Source: Citrobacter amalonaticus | GTDB taxonomy: Bacteria; Pseudomonadota; Gammaproteobacteria; Enterobacterales; Enterobacteriaceae | Assembly: GCF_002918555.1 (NCBI RefSeq) | Contig: NZ_PQMB01000002.1 | Coordinates: 162,104 to 226,103, forward strand | Reading direction: 5' to 3' | DNA length: 64,000 nt | Shown here: piece by piece, positions 9,090 through 19,614 of the stretch | Numbering within the stretch: position 1 is the first letter of the stretch | Layout: every line of letters begins with the position of its first letter | Notes under the pieces: model-generated | Seen by the model: only the letters and a program-made list of their open reading frames with translations | Database searches by the model: none | Told to the model about the DNA's origin: nothing | Translations under genes and position numbers: made by a program

Positions 9090-10104
9090 GTTTCACCACC
9101 TCGCAGGCAATGCCGCTGCGCTGTAGATCGGCCAGAATACTGGCGAGCTGCTCCTCGTTTGCAAGGACATGCAGCCACAGTTGACCAAACACGCCGTGCG
9201 CCGTTTGCGTCATTTTGCCGTGCAGAATATTGAAAGGCAGACCGTAGCGCAGGGTTAACTCACCGACAATCGGCTGATGCGTGCTGTGCCCGGTGAAGGT
9301 GAGTTTCAAAACCGCACCTTCCCGTTCACTTACCCGTTGCGGGTTGAAGTCTTCCTCATCGGAATACTGCCCCACCTGGCGGACAAACTGACGGGTTATC
9401 GGCTGCTGTGGATGGGTAAAGACGCTAAGCACATCCCCTTCCTCCACCACTCTGCCGTTTTCCATGACCGCCACCCGGTCGCAGATTTTGCGGACCACGT
9501 GCATTTCGTGGGTAATAAGAACGATCGTCAGTCTGAAACGACGGTTGATATCAAGCAGTAAATCCAGAATCTGATCGGTGGTTTGCGGGTCGAGTGCCGA
9601 AGTGGCTTCATCACAGAGCAGCACGTCCGGACTGTTGGCGAGCGCCCGGGCAATCCCTACGCGCTGTTTCTGGCCGCCACTCAGCTGCGACGGATACGCA
9701 TTTTCCCGTCCTTTCAGCCCCACCAGCGCAATCAATTCCGCGACCCGCGTTTTAATTCTCGCTTTCGGCGCTCCGGCGATCTGCATAGAAAATGCAATGT
9801 TTTCACTGACGGTACGCGACCACAGCAAGTTGAAGTGCTGAAAGACCATGCTTATTTTCAGCCGTGCCTGACGCAGGGATTCTCCGCGTGCGGCTGAGAT
9901 GGCATAGCCGTTTATGGTGACGCTGCCGGTGGTCGGTTTCTCCAGACCGTTAAGCAGGCGAATCAAGGTGCTTTTCCCTGCGCCGCTGTAGCCGATAATG
10001 CCGTAAACCTGTCCCTGTTCAACCGTTAAATTAACGTTATCGACGGCGGTAATCGCGAGCCTGCCTGGCGAAAAGACTTTCGTAATATTTCTAAGTTCAA
10101 TCAT
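9082..10104 (-). CDS. MetN-family ABC transporter ATPase with NIL domain
   Basis: The 340-residue protein has Walker A GYSGAGKST (38-46), signature LSGGQ (141-145), Walker B VLLCDE (161-166) and an H-loop His in ITHEM. The C-terminal 90 residues correspond to the NIL ligand-sensing domain typical of MetN, which mediates trans-inhibition by internal methionine. It is first in the operon with the permease and binding protein. A MetJ-box-like pair lies about 55 bases upstream of the start. As E. coli has a single metNIQ elsewhere, this is probably a second copy of the system. Confidence 0.88.
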   Translation of the reverse strand: MIELRNITKVFSPGRLAITAVDNVNLTVEQGQVYGIIGYSGAGKSTLIRLLNGLEKPTTGSVTINGYAISAARGESLRQARLKISMVFQHFNLLWSRTVSENIAFSMQIAGAPKARIKTRVAELIALVGLKGRENAYPSQLSGGQKQRVGIARALANSPDVLLCDEATSALDPQTTDQILDLLLDINRRFRLTIVLITHEMHVVRKICDRVAVMENGRVVEEGDVLSVFTHPQQPITRQFVRQVGQYSDEEDFNPQRVSEREGAVLKLTFTGHSTHQPIVGELTLRYGLPFNILHGKMTQTAHGVFGQLWLHVLANEEQLASILADLQRSGIACEVVKHG

Positions 10105-10394
10105 ATCGTTCTGGTATCCGCTGCCGCTTAGGGTGATCCTGCCGTTGCTTTTAGCTGTTTAGCAGTATGGATGTCCAAAAGAGTGTAATCAGGAATTTTT
10201 AGCTTTTAAATGACTAAAAAAGAATTTTATATAACCTGGAGAAATAAAAAGAAAACGGCGGGATTCGCCGATAAGTTACGGCGCTGAGAGCAAAGGGGTT
10301 TCGTTGCGCAACGTATCCGGTTTTTTGCGTGGCGAGATTTGGGCAAAATTAACTGTTTAATAACAATTTGTTGTGAATGTGCCTATATGTTTTT
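10105..10394. other. Intergenic region between divergent metN-like operon and pykF
   Basis: Apart from the candidate MetJ boxes I see no gene here. The segment from about 10190 to 10260 is AT-rich and probably carries the reverse-strand promoter. No open frame has a ribosome site or recognisable product. Confidence 0.5.
10161..10176. promoter_or_regulatory. Possible tandem MetJ boxes upstream of the metN-like gene
   Basis: Two adjacent 8-mers, AGCAGTAT and GGATGTCC, each agree with the met box AGACGTCT at five of eight positions. On the reverse strand the first reads GGACATCC. MetJ binds tandem 8-base boxes, so the spacing fits, but the matches are only moderate. Confidence 0.35.
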
Positions 10395-10410
10395 TGAAAC
10401 GCTGTTTTCA
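10395..10410. promoter_or_regulatory. Cra (FruR) site of pykF
   Basis: TGAAACGCTGTTTTCA is a palindrome with perfect half-sites TGAAA and TTTCA and resembles the Cra consensus. It ends 25 bases upstream of the pykF -10 hexamer, a position expected for repression. E. coli pykF is known to be repressed by Cra and released by fructose-1-phosphate or fructose-1,6-bisphosphate. Confidence 0.75.
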
Positions 10411-10435
10411 TTTTCCTTTTGCATCAATTTCTGCG

Positions 10436-10441
10436 TATAAT
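10436..10441 (+). promoter_or_regulatory. -10 element of the pykF promoter
   Basis: A perfect TATAAT lies downstream of the Cra palindrome. The -35 region is weak (TTCCTT at 10413-10418 with 17-base spacing). Transcription would start near 10448, giving a leader of about 230 bases before pykF. Confidence 0.7.
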
Positions 10442-10680
10442 GCGCGACAATTGTCACTTGAATGGTTTCAGCACATTGTACTGTAAGACTCAGCGACTAA
10501 AAATCACACCTTCCCGTTGGGCTGAAACGCGAGCACACATTCCTCTGCACGCTCTTTCGATGTCTCCTATCCTTAGAGTGAGGCATCACAACTTTCGTAA
10601 TACTACTGGTTTAGCTTCCTGGCCGTGCGCTCATGAAGCCAGCTTCCCATATCCTTCTCAACTTAAAGACTAAGACTGTC

Positions 10681-12093
10681 ATGAAAAAGACGAAAATTGT
10701 TTGCACCATCGGTCCGAAAACCGAATCTGAAGAGATGTTATCCAAAATGCTGGACGCAGGCATGAACGTTATGCGTCTGAACTTCTCTCACGGTGACTAT
10801 GCAGAACACGGTCAGCGCATCCAGAATCTGCGCAACGTCATGAGCAAAACCGGCAAGAAAGCCGCGATTTTGCTGGATACCAAAGGTCCGGAAATCCGTA
10901 CCATTAAACTGGAAGGCGGTAACGACGTTTCTCTGAAAGCGGGCCAGACCTTCACCTTTACCACCGACAAATCCGTTGTTGGTAACAGCGAAATCGTTGC
11001 CGTGACTTATGAAGGCTTCACGTCTGACCTGGCCGTCGGCAATACCGTACTGGTTGACGATGGTTTGATCGGCATGGAAGTAACGGCGATCGAAGGCAAC
11101 AAGGTTATCTGTAAAGTCCTGAACAACGGCGACCTGGGCGAAAACAAAGGCGTTAACCTGCCAGGCGTATCCATTGCCCTGCCGGCGCTGGCTGAAAAAG
11201 ACAAACAGGACCTGATCTTCGGTTGCGAGCAAGGCGTTGACTTTGTTGCGGCTTCCTTTATCCGTAAACGTTCTGACGTGGTTGAGATCCGTGAGCATCT
11301 GAAAGCCCACGGCGGTGAGAAGATTCAGATCATCTCCAAAATCGAAAACCAGGAAGGCCTGAACAACTTCGACGAAATCCTCGAAGCTTCTGACGGCATC
11401 ATGGTTGCGCGTGGCGACCTGGGCGTAGAAATCCCGGTAGAAGAAGTGATCTTCGCGCAGAAGATGATGATCGAAAAATGTATCCGTGCGCGTAAAGTCG
11501 TTATCACTGCGACCCAGATGCTGGACTCCATGATCAAGAACCCGCGTCCGACCCGCGCTGAAGCTGGTGACGTGGCAAACGCCATCCTCGACGGTACTGA
11601 CGCAGTGATGCTGTCTGGCGAATCCGCAAAAGGGAAATACCCGCTGGAAGCGGTATCAATCATGGCAACCATCTGTGAGCGTACCGATCGCGTGATGACC
11701 AGCCGTCTGGAATTCAACAACGACAGCCGTAAACTGCGCATCACTGAAGCAGTTTGCCGTGGCGCGGTTGAAACTGCAGAAAAACTGGACGCTCCGGTTA
11801 TCGTCGTGGCAACCCAGGGCGGTAAATCTGCGCGTGCGGTGCGTAAATACTTCCCGGACGCGACTATCCTGGCGCTGACCACCAACGAAGTAACTGCTCG
11901 TCAGTTAGTGCTGAGCAAAGGCGTTGTGGCGCAGCTGGTCAAAGAGATCAACTCTACGGATGATTTCTACCGTCTGGGTAAAGAAGTTGCCCTGCAGAGC
12001 GGTCTGGGCCAGAAAGGTGACGTTGTTGTTATGGTTTCCGGCGCGCTGGTACCGAGTGGCACCACCAATACGGCATCTGTTCACGTACTGTAA
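10681..12093 (+). CDS. pykF: Pyruvate kinase I
   Basis: The start at 10681 gives 470 residues, the length of E. coli PykF; a longer in-frame reading from 10633 lies in the leader and lacks support. It converts phosphoenolpyruvate and ADP to pyruvate and ATP, with allosteric activation by fructose-1,6-bisphosphate in this isozyme. Visible motifs include the N-terminal [14 protein letters not shown], the active-site lysine segment [10 protein letters not shown], and [15 protein letters not shown]. It forms the cytosolic homotetramer of lower glycolysis. Codon use is strongly biased, as expected for a highly expressed gene. It is monocistronic between its Cra-controlled promoter and a terminator. 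Confidence 0.98.
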   Translation: MKKTKIVCTIGPKTESEEMLSKMLDAGMNVMRLNFSHGDYAEHGQRIQNLRNVMSKTGKKAAILLDTKGPEIRTIKLEGGNDVSLKAGQTFTFTTDKSVVGNSEIVAVTYEGFTSDLAVGNTVLVDDGLIGMEVTAIEGNKVICKVLNNGDLGENKGVNLPGVSIALPALAEKDKQDLIFGCEQGVDFVAASFIRKRSDVVEIREHLKAHGGEKIQIISKIENQEGLNNFDEILEASDGIMVARGDLGVEIPVEEVIFAQKMMIEKCIRARKVVITATQMLDSMIKNPRPTRAEAGDVANAILDGTDAVMLSGESAKGKYPLEAVSIMATICERTDRVMTSRLEFNNDSRKLRITEAVCRGAVETAEKLDAPVIVVATQGGKSARAVRKYFPDATILALTTNEVTARQLVLSKGVVAQLVKEINSTDDFYRLGKEVALQSGLGQKGDVVVMVSGALVPSGTTNTASVHVL

Positions 12094-12119
12094 TAATTCC
12101 TTTGTGAATTAATTCCTTT

Positions 12120-12148
12120 AAAAAAGCGCCCTCGTGGCGCTTTTTTTT
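12120..12148 (+). terminator. pykF Rho-independent terminator
   Basis: AAAAGCGCC-CTCGT-GGCGCTTTT is followed by further T residues, giving a short GC stem and a U tract directly after pykF. Confidence 0.9.
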
Positions 12149-12330
12149 ATTTATCAATAGTCCCAATTAATAAAAAAGCAAATCGGATTTCACTATCTAA
12201 TTACCGATTATCTAAGATGAATCCGATGGAAGGATTCTGTTTTCACTCGTTTTTTTAAGCATTTTTGTTGATTTCGATGCTTCTTTGAGCGAACGATCAA
12301 AAATAAGCGCCTTCGCATCAAAAAAATATT

Positions 12331-12358
12331 CTCAACCTAAAAAACTTTGTGTAATACT
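12331..12358 (+). promoter_or_regulatory. lpp promoter
   Basis: The region with CTCAAC at 12331-12336 and TAATACT at 12352-12358 reproduces the very strong E. coli lpp promoter almost base for base. The start point should be near 12364, with a leader of about 38 bases. The preceding stretch from 12149 is AT-rich with A-tracts and probably curved, and it contains no gene. Confidence 0.8.
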
Positions 12359-12390
12359 TGTAACGCTACATGGAGATTAACTCAATCTAG

Positions 12391-12639
<249 letters not shown>

Positions 12640-12656
12640 TAGTACCTGTGTAATAG

Positions 12657-12685
12657 AAATGGCGCACATTGTGCGCCATTTTTTT
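12657..12685 (+). terminator. lpp terminator
   Basis: AATGGCGCAC-ATT-GTGCGCCATT is followed by a T run. This is the classical lpp terminator, and it ends just before the convergent ldtE stop. Confidence 0.92.
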
Positions 12686-12706
12686 GCTTCAAATTTCCCT
12701 GCCCTT

Positions 12707-13702
12707 TTACTGCGTTTGTCTGTCTTCCCGTACTGACCCATTCTGTGCCGACTCAACGGCTGGCGTATTCGATGCTACAGGTATCACCCCCGCAGAAACG
12801 GCAACCGGATAACCCGCACGACGATACAGCGCTTTATCCACCATGCCGTTATCCACCTCTTTTGCCTCTTTGAACTGCATAAACCCGGCAGGCAGGATAT
12901 ACGGCATCGTCTGCACATTTTGCTCCTCTTCCGGTGACAGTGGACGGTGAACTTCGACATAGCGCATCCCGTTCGGCTCTACGGAATATTTCACCGGCTC
13001 ATTAATGACCCTCACCGGCGTGCCTGTTCTGACCTGGGCAAACAGCGCTTTAATGTCCGGCGCATTCATGCGGATACAGCCCGAGCTGACGCGCAGACCC
13101 ACGCTGTCAGGCTGGCTGGTGCCATGGATCAGATATTCACCGTTACCGTGCGCCAGACGTAGCGCAAAGAGCCCTAACGGGTTATTCGGCCCTGCCGGTA
13201 CCACCGGCGGGAGCGTTATCCCACGTTCAAGAGAGCGCTTGCGAATCCCTGCGGTTGGCGTCCAGGTTGGATTGGGTATTTTTTGCCCAACCCGGGTTTC
13301 CATCACCGGCGTCTCCAGCCCCTGCTGACCAATGCCAATCGGGAATACCTGGACAATATTTTCTCCCGGCGGGTAGTAATAAAGACGAAGCTCCGCCAGA
13401 TTGACGATGATCCCTTCCCGCGGAGCATCCGGCAGCAGGAGCTGCGACGGGATAGTGATTAACGTCCCCGGTTTGGGAACGGGAGCAATGGTGTTGTTTG
13501 CTTCCAGAATTAACATCGCGGCCGTATCAAAACGCCGCGCTATCGCCTGAAGGTTCTTATCCCCCTCCTGCACCGTATACGTTTGATTTTGTCCCACAAG
13601 ACGACTGCCCTGCGGAGGTAATGGATAATCCACCGCCCAGGCAACCTGTAAAGCGCTGTATGCGCCGATAAGCATAAGAGTAATAAGAGACGCGCGTTTC
13701 AT
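12707..13702 (-). CDS. ldtE: L,D-transpeptidase LdtE (YnhG)
   Basis: The start at 13702 is preferred because a GGGGGGTGGA ribosome site precedes it and a signal peptide (1-23, ...VAWA) follows; the longer frame from 13774 runs through a REP element. The 331-residue protein has a LysM domain (about 41-86, [17 protein letters not shown]) and a YkuD catalytic domain with His193 (LIHGT) and catalytic Cys209 (SSGCIRM). It works in the periplasm, and E. coli LdtE forms 3-3 cross-links in peptidoglycan. Convergent with lpp. Confidence 0.94.
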   Translation of the reverse strand: MKRASLITLMLIGAYSALQVAWAVDYPLPPQGSRLVGQNQTYTVQEGDKNLQAIARRFDTAAMLILEANNTIAPVPKPGTLITIPSQLLLPDAPREGIIVNLAELRLYYYPPGENIVQVFPIGIGQQGLETPVMETRVGQKIPNPTWTPTAGIRKRSLERGITLPPVVPAGPNNPLGLFALRLAHGNGEYLIHGTSQPDSVGLRVSSGCIRMNAPDIKALFAQVRTGTPVRVINEPVKYSVEPNGMRYVEVHRPLSPEEEQNVQTMPYILPAGFMQFKEAKEVDNGMVDKALYRRAGYPVAVSAGVIPVASNTPAVESAQNGSVREDRQTQ

Positions 13703-13723
13703 TTTCCACCCCCCTGGCGTTTT

Positions 13724-13750
13724 GCCGGATACGGCGTACGCCTTACCCGG
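13724..13750. repeat. REP (palindromic unit) upstream of ldtE
   Basis: GCCGGATACGGCGTACGCCTTACCCGG has the usual REP form of two imperfect GC-rich arms. It lies between ldtE and sufE and would be in the ldtE leader if transcription begins upstream. Confidence 0.75.
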
Positions 13751-13783
13751 TCGACGAGGCATTTCTGGATGCACTCATTAATT

Positions 13784-14200
13784 CTAGCTAAGAGTGCCAA
13801 CCTTAGCACGAATAGCGCGAATCATCGCCTCCAGCCCCTGTGAACGGGAGGGGGTGAGGTGCTGCGTCAGCGCCATTTTTTCAAACCACGGCCGCACATC
13901 AAAATTAACAATATCCTGGGCTGTCATCTGCTGGTACAAAATGAATACGACGGCAATCAATCCTTTCACAATGGCCGCATCGCTATCGCCCTGTAATTCA
14001 ATAATGCCATCCGTATTCTGGCGCATAACGATCCATACCTGGCTCTGACATCCCTGAATACTGTTTTCCGGATTACGATCCTGGCCATTTAATTCCGGCA
14101 GGCGCTGTCCCAGCTCAATAATGTACAAATATTTCTCTTCCCAATTAGCGCAACGCAGAAAATTACGCAATAATTTTTCTTTATCCGGCAGCGCAGCCAT
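13784..14200 (-). CDS. sufE: SufE, sulfur acceptor for SufS
   Basis: The 138-residue protein has acceptor Cys51 in the loop [10 protein letters not shown]. SufE takes persulfide sulfur from SufS and hands it to SufB in the SufBCD scaffold. It is the last gene of the operon, 12 bases after sufS. Length equals the E. coli protein. Confidence 0.97.
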   Translation of the reverse strand: MAALPDKEKLLRNFLRCANWEEKYLYIIELGQRLPELNGQDRNPENSIQGCQSQVWIVMRQNTDGIIELQGDSDAAIVKGLIAVVFILYQQMTAQDIVNFDVRPWFEKMALTQHLTPSRSQGLEAMIRAIRAKVGTLS

Positions 14201-14212
14201 AATGCCTCCCTG

Positions 14213-15433
14213 TTATCCCAATAAACGGTGAATACGTTGTAAACCGGTCACCAGCCGATCCACTTCTTCATGAGTGTTGTACATCGCCAGCGACGCCCGA
14301 CACATCGCCGGAACGTGGTAAAACGCCATCAATGGCATCGCGCAGTGATGACCCGTACGTACAGCGATCCCATAATTATCAAGGAAACTGCCGACGTCAT
14401 AGGCGTGGTGTTTCCCGAGATTAAAGGCGATAACGCCAAGTCGATTCGCCGGGCCATATAAGGTAAGGTCCGGGACCTCTGCCAGCTGTTCCAGCGCATA
14501 ATGCATCAGGTTTTGCTCATATTCCGCAATATTGTTGAGTCCCAGTGCGGCGACATATTCCAGCGCGGCGCCCAGCCCGATAATCCCCCCGGTGTTCGGC
14601 GTACCCGCCTCAAAACGCCAGGGCGCTTTTGCCCAGGTGGTTCCCTCGCTCAGGCTGACGGTAGCGATCATTGATCCTCCGCCCTCCCAGGGCGGCATCG
14701 CCTGTAACAGCGACTCTTTCACGTACAGGACGCCGATACCGGTAGGGCCATACAGCTTGTGACCGGAGAAAACGTAAAAATCACAGTCCAGCGCCTGCAC
14801 GTCCACCTTGTGGTGCATCACCGCCTGTGCGCCATCCACCAGCACCTTCGCACCGTGCTGATGCGCCAGCGCCACCATCTCTGCGACCGGATTCTCTGTT
14901 CCCAGTACGTTGGATACCTGAGTAATAGCCAGCAGTCGGGTTCTGTCATCAAACAGTCCGGGAAGAACGTCCAGCCGGAGCGTCCCCTCTGCATTCAGCG
15001 GTATAACCCGCAGCTCGGCGCCAACGCGGGCACAGAGCATCTGCCACGGGACAATGTTGGCGTGGTGCTCCATCTCGCTGATGATAATGTTGTCGCCTGC
15101 CTGCACATTGCGATTTCCCCAGCTGTTAGCAACAAGGTTAATCCCTTCCGTCGTGCCGCGGACAAATACCAGTTCTTCCGCAGAGCGGGCGTTGATAAAC
15201 AGCGAGGCCTGCTTGCGTACGTTCTCCATCTTTTCGGTGGCCTGGGCGCTCAGGGTGTGAATACCGCGATGCACCGCGGCATACCCATGCCGGTAAAATT
15301 CCGCTTCAGCATCAATGACCTGGTTGGGTTTCTGTGCGCTGGCCGCACTGTCCAGATACGCCAGCGGTAAGCCGTTAACTTCGCGGGTGAGAACCGGAAA
15401 ATCCCCGCGCACGTTCTCAATGGGAAAAGTCAT
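14213..15433 (-). CDS. sufS: SufS, cysteine desulfurase
   Basis: The 406-residue class-V aminotransferase-fold enzyme uses PLP. The Schiff-base lysine is in [11 protein letters not shown] (Lys226 by the E. coli numbering) and the persulfide-forming cysteine in [10 protein letters not shown] (Cys364). It removes sulfur from cysteine and passes it to SufE for Fe-S cluster assembly under iron or oxidative stress. Its start overlaps the sufD stop by four bases (ATGA). Confidence 0.97.
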   Translation of the reverse strand: MTFPIENVRGDFPVLTREVNGLPLAYLDSAASAQKPNQVIDAEAEFYRHGYAAVHRGIHTLSAQATEKMENVRKQASLFINARSAEELVFVRGTTEGINLVANSWGNRNVQAGDNIIISEMEHHANIVPWQMLCARVGAELRVIPLNAEGTLRLDVLPGLFDDRTRLLAITQVSNVLGTENPVAEMVALAHQHGAKVLVDGAQAVMHHKVDVQALDCDFYVFSGHKLYGPTGIGVLYVKESLLQAMPPWEGGGSMIATVSLSEGTTWAKAPWRFEAGTPNTGGIIGLGAALEYVAALGLNNIAEYEQNLMHYALEQLAEVPDLTLYGPANRLGVIAFNLGKHHAYDVGSFLDNYGIAVRTGHHCAMPLMAFYHVPAMCRASLAMYNTHEEVDRLVTGLQRIHRLLG

Positions 15434-16701
15434 GCTCCACCTCCCGGCAGGCGTTGGCCGATTCGCGCCAGCACCTGTTGCTTCAAAATTTCGATGCCAG
15501 GCGCTTCCGTCAGCTCAGCGGCAAAGGCATAGAGTATCATTTGCCGCGCATCCTGCTGGCCGATCCCGCGTGAGCGCAGATAGAACATCTGCTCATCGTC
15601 AATGCGGCCAATCGTCGCACCGTGGCTGCATTTCACATCATCAGCGTAGATCTCAAGCTGCGGTTTGGTATCCACTTCAGCCAGTTTTCCGAGCAGCAAA
15701 TTATTGTTGGTCATCTGCCCGTCGGTTTTAATGGCGTGCTGAGCGACGTTGATCAGGCCATTGAATACCGCCCGGCCTTTATCGCTGACGATGGTTTTAT
15801 GCAGTTGTCGGCTGTTGCAGTAGCCCTTGTTGTGCTCCAGCCAGGTGCGGGTGTCGCAGATTTCATTTTTCACCGGCATCGCCAGGCTGTTGAGCCGCAG
15901 CGTCGTGTTCTCGCCGTTTAGCTGAGTGCTGGTGTTGTGCCGCAGCACCGCATCGCCCAGCAGGAAGCTGTGGCTGTGCGCCGAAGCGTCTGCCGCCAGT
16001 AAAATGTCGTTATGGGCAAAGTGATGGCTGAACGGATTTTCAAACGCCAGTTTGATGTGGTGCAAATGGGCATTCGCTGCCACATCCATCGTCAATCGCG
16101 CACCGGTGAAATGCCGCGCGTCATTAAGACTGACAAAGTGTTCAATTACCGTCGCTTCCGCCCCCTCTTCCAGCGCCAGGTGATGGCGATAATGCGCCGT
16201 GTTCACCTCTTCTCCCGCCACGCCCTGGGTGATGTGCAGCAGCAGCAGGGGTTTCGGTGGGCGCGAATGATGCTTAACGCGGATATGCGTCACACGATGC
16301 GCCAGACTTTCGGTCAGGTGCAGAAATACCTCCGGCTGCACCGGCGCTGGCAGCATCTGGCGTTCATCATTAATCTGTATCTCAAAACCGCTATTATCTG
16401 TCGCGTCGCTGAGCGTCGGGCTGAACTGACCGTTCACAAACACCAGGCGTAAGGAATCGATGCCCAGCGCCAGCGCGTCGCGCTGTGCCGGGCTGACGTC
16501 GACGAAGCGGCTGACAAACTGGCTGTGGGTTAACCCTTCCAGCGGCGTGTATTTCCAGTTCTCATGCTTACGTGTCGGGAGTCCCAGACGCAGCATCTGT
16601 TGCAGGTGCTGCTGCGCCTGTTCAGAGCGCGATTCTCCCAGGGCTTCAAACAGATGATGCCACTGCTGTAACGCATTACTGCTGTTCGGTAAGCCAGCCA
16701 T
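15430..16701 (-). CDS. sufD: SufD, scaffold subunit of SufBC2D
   Basis: The start at 16701 ([14 protein letters not shown]) gives 423 residues, as in E. coli. The start codon lies inside the last 26 bases of sufC, so the two genes are translationally coupled. SufD is a beta-helix protein paralogous to SufB; it pairs with SufB and SufC and is needed for iron entry. The C-terminal part keeps the conserved [22 protein letters not shown] segment, including the cysteine and histidine implicated in cluster assembly. Confidence 0.96.
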   Translation of the reverse strand: MAGLPNSSNALQQWHHLFEALGESRSEQAQQHLQQMLRLGLPTRKHENWKYTPLEGLTHSQFVSRFVDVSPAQRDALALGIDSLRLVFVNGQFSPTLSDATDNSGFEIQINDERQMLPAPVQPEVFLHLTESLAHRVTHIRVKHHSRPPKPLLLLHITQGVAGEEVNTAHYRHHLALEEGAEATVIEHFVSLNDARHFTGARLTMDVAANAHLHHIKLAFENPFSHHFAHNDILLAADASAHSHSFLLGDAVLRHNTSTQLNGENTTLRLNSLAMPVKNEICDTRTWLEHNKGYCNSRQLHKTIVSDKGRAVFNGLINVAQHAIKTDGQMTNNNLLLGKLAEVDTKPQLEIYADDVKCSHGATIGRIDDEQMFYLRSRGIGQQDARQMILYAFAAELTEAPGIEILKQQVLARIGQRLPGGGA

Positions 16702-17422
16702 ATCCCTGCTCCTCCAGTTGTTTGACCAGAGTGAAATCACCGGACTTCACAATGCGCCCCTGATACAGGACATGAACATAGTCAGGTTTGATGTAATCAA
16801 GGATACGCTGGTAGTGAGTTACGATGATGAACGAACGCTTGCCATCACGCAGCGAGTTCACCCCTTCGGCGACAATTTTCAACGCATCAATATCCAGCCC
16901 GGAATCTGACTCATCGAGAATGCATAACTCTGGCTCGAGTACCGCCATTTGCAGGATGTCATTGCGCTTCTTTTCCCCGCCGGAGAACCCCACGTTCACT
17001 GAACGCGTCAGCAAATCTTCTGGCATCTTCAGCAGTGCGATTTTCTCTTCCATTAAATCCTGAAAGTCGAAGCGATCGAGCGATTCCAGCCCACGGTATG
17101 TGCGCACCGCATTCAGCGCCGTTTGCAGGAAAAACTGGTTGCTGACGCCGGGGATCTCAACCGGATACTGGAAGGCCATAAATATCCCTTCGCCCGCACG
17201 ATCTTCCGGCGACAGCTCCAGTAAATCTTTGCCTTTAAATTCCACGGATCCGCCGGTCACGGCATAATCTTCTCGCCCGGCAAGCGTGGCGGAAAGCGTA
17301 CTTTTCCCGGAACCGTTAGGCCCCATAATCGCGTGGACTTCGCCGGGACGAACCTCAAGACTCAACCCGCGCAGGATCGCCTTATCTTCCACACTGACCT
17401 GTAACTCTTTAATATTTAACAT
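16676..17422 (-). CDS. sufC: SufC, ATPase of the SufBC2D complex
   Basis: The start at 17422 (MLNIKELQVSVEDK) gives the family length of 248 residues; the alternative at 17437 lies in the upstream repeat's flank. Walker A is GPNGSGKST (about 34-42), the signature FSGGEKKRN, and Walker B LCILDESDSGLD. It is a soluble ABC-type ATPase that drives conformational change in SufBD rather than transport. The 159 bases between sufB and sufC hold a repeat element, whereas I recall only a few bases there in E. coli. Confidence 0.96.
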   Translation of the reverse strand: MLNIKELQVSVEDKAILRGLSLEVRPGEVHAIMGPNGSGKSTLSATLAGREDYAVTGGSVEFKGKDLLELSPEDRAGEGIFMAFQYPVEIPGVSNQFFLQTALNAVRTYRGLESLDRFDFQDLMEEKIALLKMPEDLLTRSVNVGFSGGEKKRNDILQMAVLEPELCILDESDSGLDIDALKIVAEGVNSLRDGKRSFIIVTHYQRILDYIKPDYVHVLYQGRIVKSGDFTLVKQLEEQGYGWLTEQQ

Positions 17423-17435
17423 ATAATATCCTTGC

Positions 17436-17584
17436 ATAGAATCTGCCCCAGAAGGCGTAATCGTTGCAGCCAGTTTGGGTGCGTCAGCGCGGAGAAACCG
17501 GAGCGTACATGCAGCACGTGAGGATTTCGGGCACTGCCCAAACCCAAAATGGCAAATAAGATAGCCTTATGGGCCAGATTCTTA
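17436..17584. repeat. Short terminal-inverted-repeat element between sufB and sufC
   Basis: The ends ATAGAATCTGCCCC (17436-17449) and GGGCCAGATTCTTA (17571-17584) are inverted repeats, giving an element of about 149 bases with no open frame. Its interior has further small palindromes (GTACATGCAGCACGTG; GGGCACTGCCC). The right end contains the TAA stop codon of sufB. It looks like a non-autonomous intergenic repeat of the kind scattered in Enterobacteriaceae. I could not check copy number. Confidence 0.6.
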
Positions 17585-19069
17585 TCCGACGCTGTGTTCA
17601 AGGCTAATAGCCAATAATTTTTGTGCTTCAACGGCAAACTCCAGCGGCAGCTCCGAAAACACATCCTTACAAAACCCGTTCACAATCATTGAGATGGCAT
17701 CTTCTTCGCTGATACCGCGCTGCAGGCAGTAGAACAGCTGATCTTCCCCGATCCGCGAGGTAGTCGCCTCGTGCTCCAGCTGGGCGCTGTTGTTGCGGCA
17801 CTCGACGTACGGGAAGGTATGCGCCCCGCAGTCCGCGCCAATCAGCATCGAGTCACACTGGGTAAAGTTTCGCGCATTGGTGGCCGTCGGCATGATTTTC
17901 ACTAACCCGCGATAGCTGTTCTGGCTGTGTCCGGCAGAGATCCCTTTTGAAATGATGGTCGATTTCGTGTTCTTGCCGATGTGGATCATCTTGGTGCCGG
18001 TATCCGCCTGCTGATGCCCGCTGGTTAATGCGACCGAATAGAATTCACCGATAGAGTTGTCACCGCGCAAAATGCAGCTCGGGTATTTCCAGGTGATAGC
18101 CGAACCGGTTTCGGACTGCGTCCAGGACATTTTGCTGTTTTCGCCTTCGCACAGCGCACGCTTGGTGACAAAGTTAAGGATCCCGCCGGTGTTGTTATCG
18201 CCAGGGAACCAGTTTTGTACGGTGGAGTATTTCACTTCGGCATCTTTATGGATGATGACCTCCACCACTGCCGCGTGCAGCTGATAACTGTCGCGAACCG
18301 GCGCGGAGCACCCTTCGATATAGCTGACATAGCTGCCTTCGTCCGCAACAAGGATCGTGCGCTCAAACTGTCCGGTTTTTTCAGCGTTAATGCGGAAATA
18401 GGTCGAGAGTTCCATCGGACAACGCACGCCTTTTGGCACATAAATAAACGTGCCGTCAGAGGCAACGGCGGCGTTCAGCGCGGCAAAGAAGTTATCATTG
18501 CCGGGAACCACGGTCCCAAGATATTTCTTCACCAGGTCAGGGTGATCGTGAATCGCCTCGCCAAAGGAACAGAAAATAATGCCCTGCTCCGCCAGCTTTT
18601 CGCGATAGGTGGTAGCCACCGAAACAGAGTCGAAAATGGCGTCCACCGCCACCTCTCTGCCTTCACGAACCGGCACGCCGAGCTGGTCGAACGCCGCTTC
18701 CACCTCTTTGCTTAAAAAGGCATTCGCCCCGGTTTGCTGCACTGCACCCGGTTCTGAGGCACAGGCGTCATCACAGTTACCGCACGATGGCGCAGAGTAA
18801 TAGCTGTAATCCTGATAGTTCAGCTTATCGTAGTGCGCCTTCAGCCAGTGCGGTTCTTCCATTTCAACCCATGCTTTCCAGGCGTTGAGACGAAACGCCA
18901 GCATCCACTCAGGCTCGTTACGCTTTGCCGAGATAGCGCGCACGACCTCTTCATTGATGCCCTTCGCCAGCTCATCGGTCTGTAACCGGGTGAAAAAACC
19001 TTCTTTATAATTCAGCGGGCCGCCGGTCCAGGTTTTGACATCGTCAGTAGCTTCAGTATTACGAGACAT
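17582..19069 (-). CDS. sufB: SufB, Fe-S cluster scaffold subunit
   Basis: The start at 19069 ([12 protein letters not shown]) gives 495 residues, the E. coli length. SufB accepts sulfur from SufE and assembles a [4Fe-4S] cluster within SufBC2D. The essential cysteine is in [14 protein letters not shown], close to residue 405. [11 protein letters not shown] cysteine motif lies near residue 110. The final codons (HSVG, stop) run into the inverted-repeat element downstream. sufB follows sufA after eight bases. Confidence 0.97.
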   Translation of the reverse strand: MSRNTEATDDVKTWTGGPLNYKEGFFTRLQTDELAKGINEEVVRAISAKRNEPEWMLAFRLNAWKAWVEMEEPHWLKAHYDKLNYQDYSYYSAPSCGNCDDACASEPGAVQQTGANAFLSKEVEAAFDQLGVPVREGREVAVDAIFDSVSVATTYREKLAEQGIIFCSFGEAIHDHPDLVKKYLGTVVPGNDNFFAALNAAVASDGTFIYVPKGVRCPMELSTYFRINAEKTGQFERTILVADEGSYVSYIEGCSAPVRDSYQLHAAVVEVIIHKDAEVKYSTVQNWFPGDNNTGGILNFVTKRALCEGENSKMSWTQSETGSAITWKYPSCILRGDNSIGEFYSVALTSGHQQADTGTKMIHIGKNTKSTIISKGISAGHSQNSYRGLVKIMPTATNARNFTQCDSMLIGADCGAHTFPYVECRNNSAQLEHEATTSRIGEDQLFYCLQRGISEEDAISMIVNGFCKDVFSELPLEFAVEAQKLLAISLEHSVG

Positions 19070-19077
19070 AGTACCGC

Positions 19078-19446
19078 CTATACCCCAAAGCTTTCGCCAC
19101 AGCCACATTCGTTCTGGGCTTTCGGGTTATGAAATTTAAATATCTGGTTTAATCCTTCGCGCACATAATCGACTTCCGTTCCGTCGATGAAGGGCATGGC
19201 CTGTAGCGGGACATACAGCTTCGCACCGTCCGTTTCGAACAGAAGACAGTCTTTGTCCGGCTCGCTAACGGTGTCCAGTACGTAACCAAAACCGGCGCAT
19301 CCGGTCTGCTTCACGCCCAGACGCACCCCCAGCATACCAGGCTGTTTTGCCACCAGTTCGCGAATATGCGTCGCGGCCGCCGGGGTTAGCGTTAATCCAC
19401 GCCACGCAAAATCGTCGGGATCAAATGTTCCTGAATGCAATTCCAT
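19078..19446 (-). CDS. sufA: SufA, A-type Fe-S carrier
   Basis: The start at 19446 gives 122 residues, the usual length. The A-type ligand cysteines are Cys50 ([10 protein letters not shown]) and Cys114/Cys116 ([11 protein letters not shown]). SufA receives clusters from SufBCD and delivers them to target enzymes. It is the first gene of sufABCDSE, and the region upstream carries Fur, IHF and OxyR-like sites. Confidence 0.96.
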   Translation of the reverse strand: MELHSGTFDPDDFAWRGLTLTPAAATHIRELVAKQPGMLGVRLGVKQTGCAGFGYVLDTVSEPDKDCLLFETDGAKLYVPLQAMPFIDGTEVDYVREGLNQIFKFHNPKAQNECGCGESFGV

Positions 19447-19474
19447 AGAGTCACCTCGCGTCATTAGCCATTGA

Positions 19475-19510
19475 GCTATAACACCATGTTAGTGATAATG
19501 ATTCTCACTT
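19475..19510 (-). promoter_or_regulatory. sufA promoter with Fur box
   Basis: AGTGATAATGATTCTCACTT at 19491-19510 is a near-perfect Fur box (GATAATGATTCTCA core). A -10-like TATAGC lies on the reverse strand at 19475-19480. Binding of Fe-Fur would cover the promoter, matching iron repression of suf in E. coli, where apo-IscR also competes for this region. Confidence 0.8.
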
Positions 19511-19614
19511 CAACCCCTCGAGAGCAGGGGCTTTCGGCTACGCCGCCCTTATTTGGCTACTTTTATTAAGCATAGACCCTGCACGGAGGGTTCACAGGGA
19601 ACGATTATTTTCTT

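Noticed and set aside
10419-10673. 84-residue open frame ahead of pykF
   Set aside because: It begins within the pykF promoter region, has no ribosome site, and its residue composition is unlike a real protein. The region is the long pykF leader.
11325-11885. 186-residue frame antisense to pykF
   Set aside because: Caused by codon bias of pykF; Ser/Arg/Ala-rich with no start signal.
19501-19570. Possible ERIC or REP copy upstream of sufA
   Set aside because: The GC-rich stretch (GGGGCTTTCGGCTACGCCGC) lacks either ERIC end and does not form a REP palindrome.
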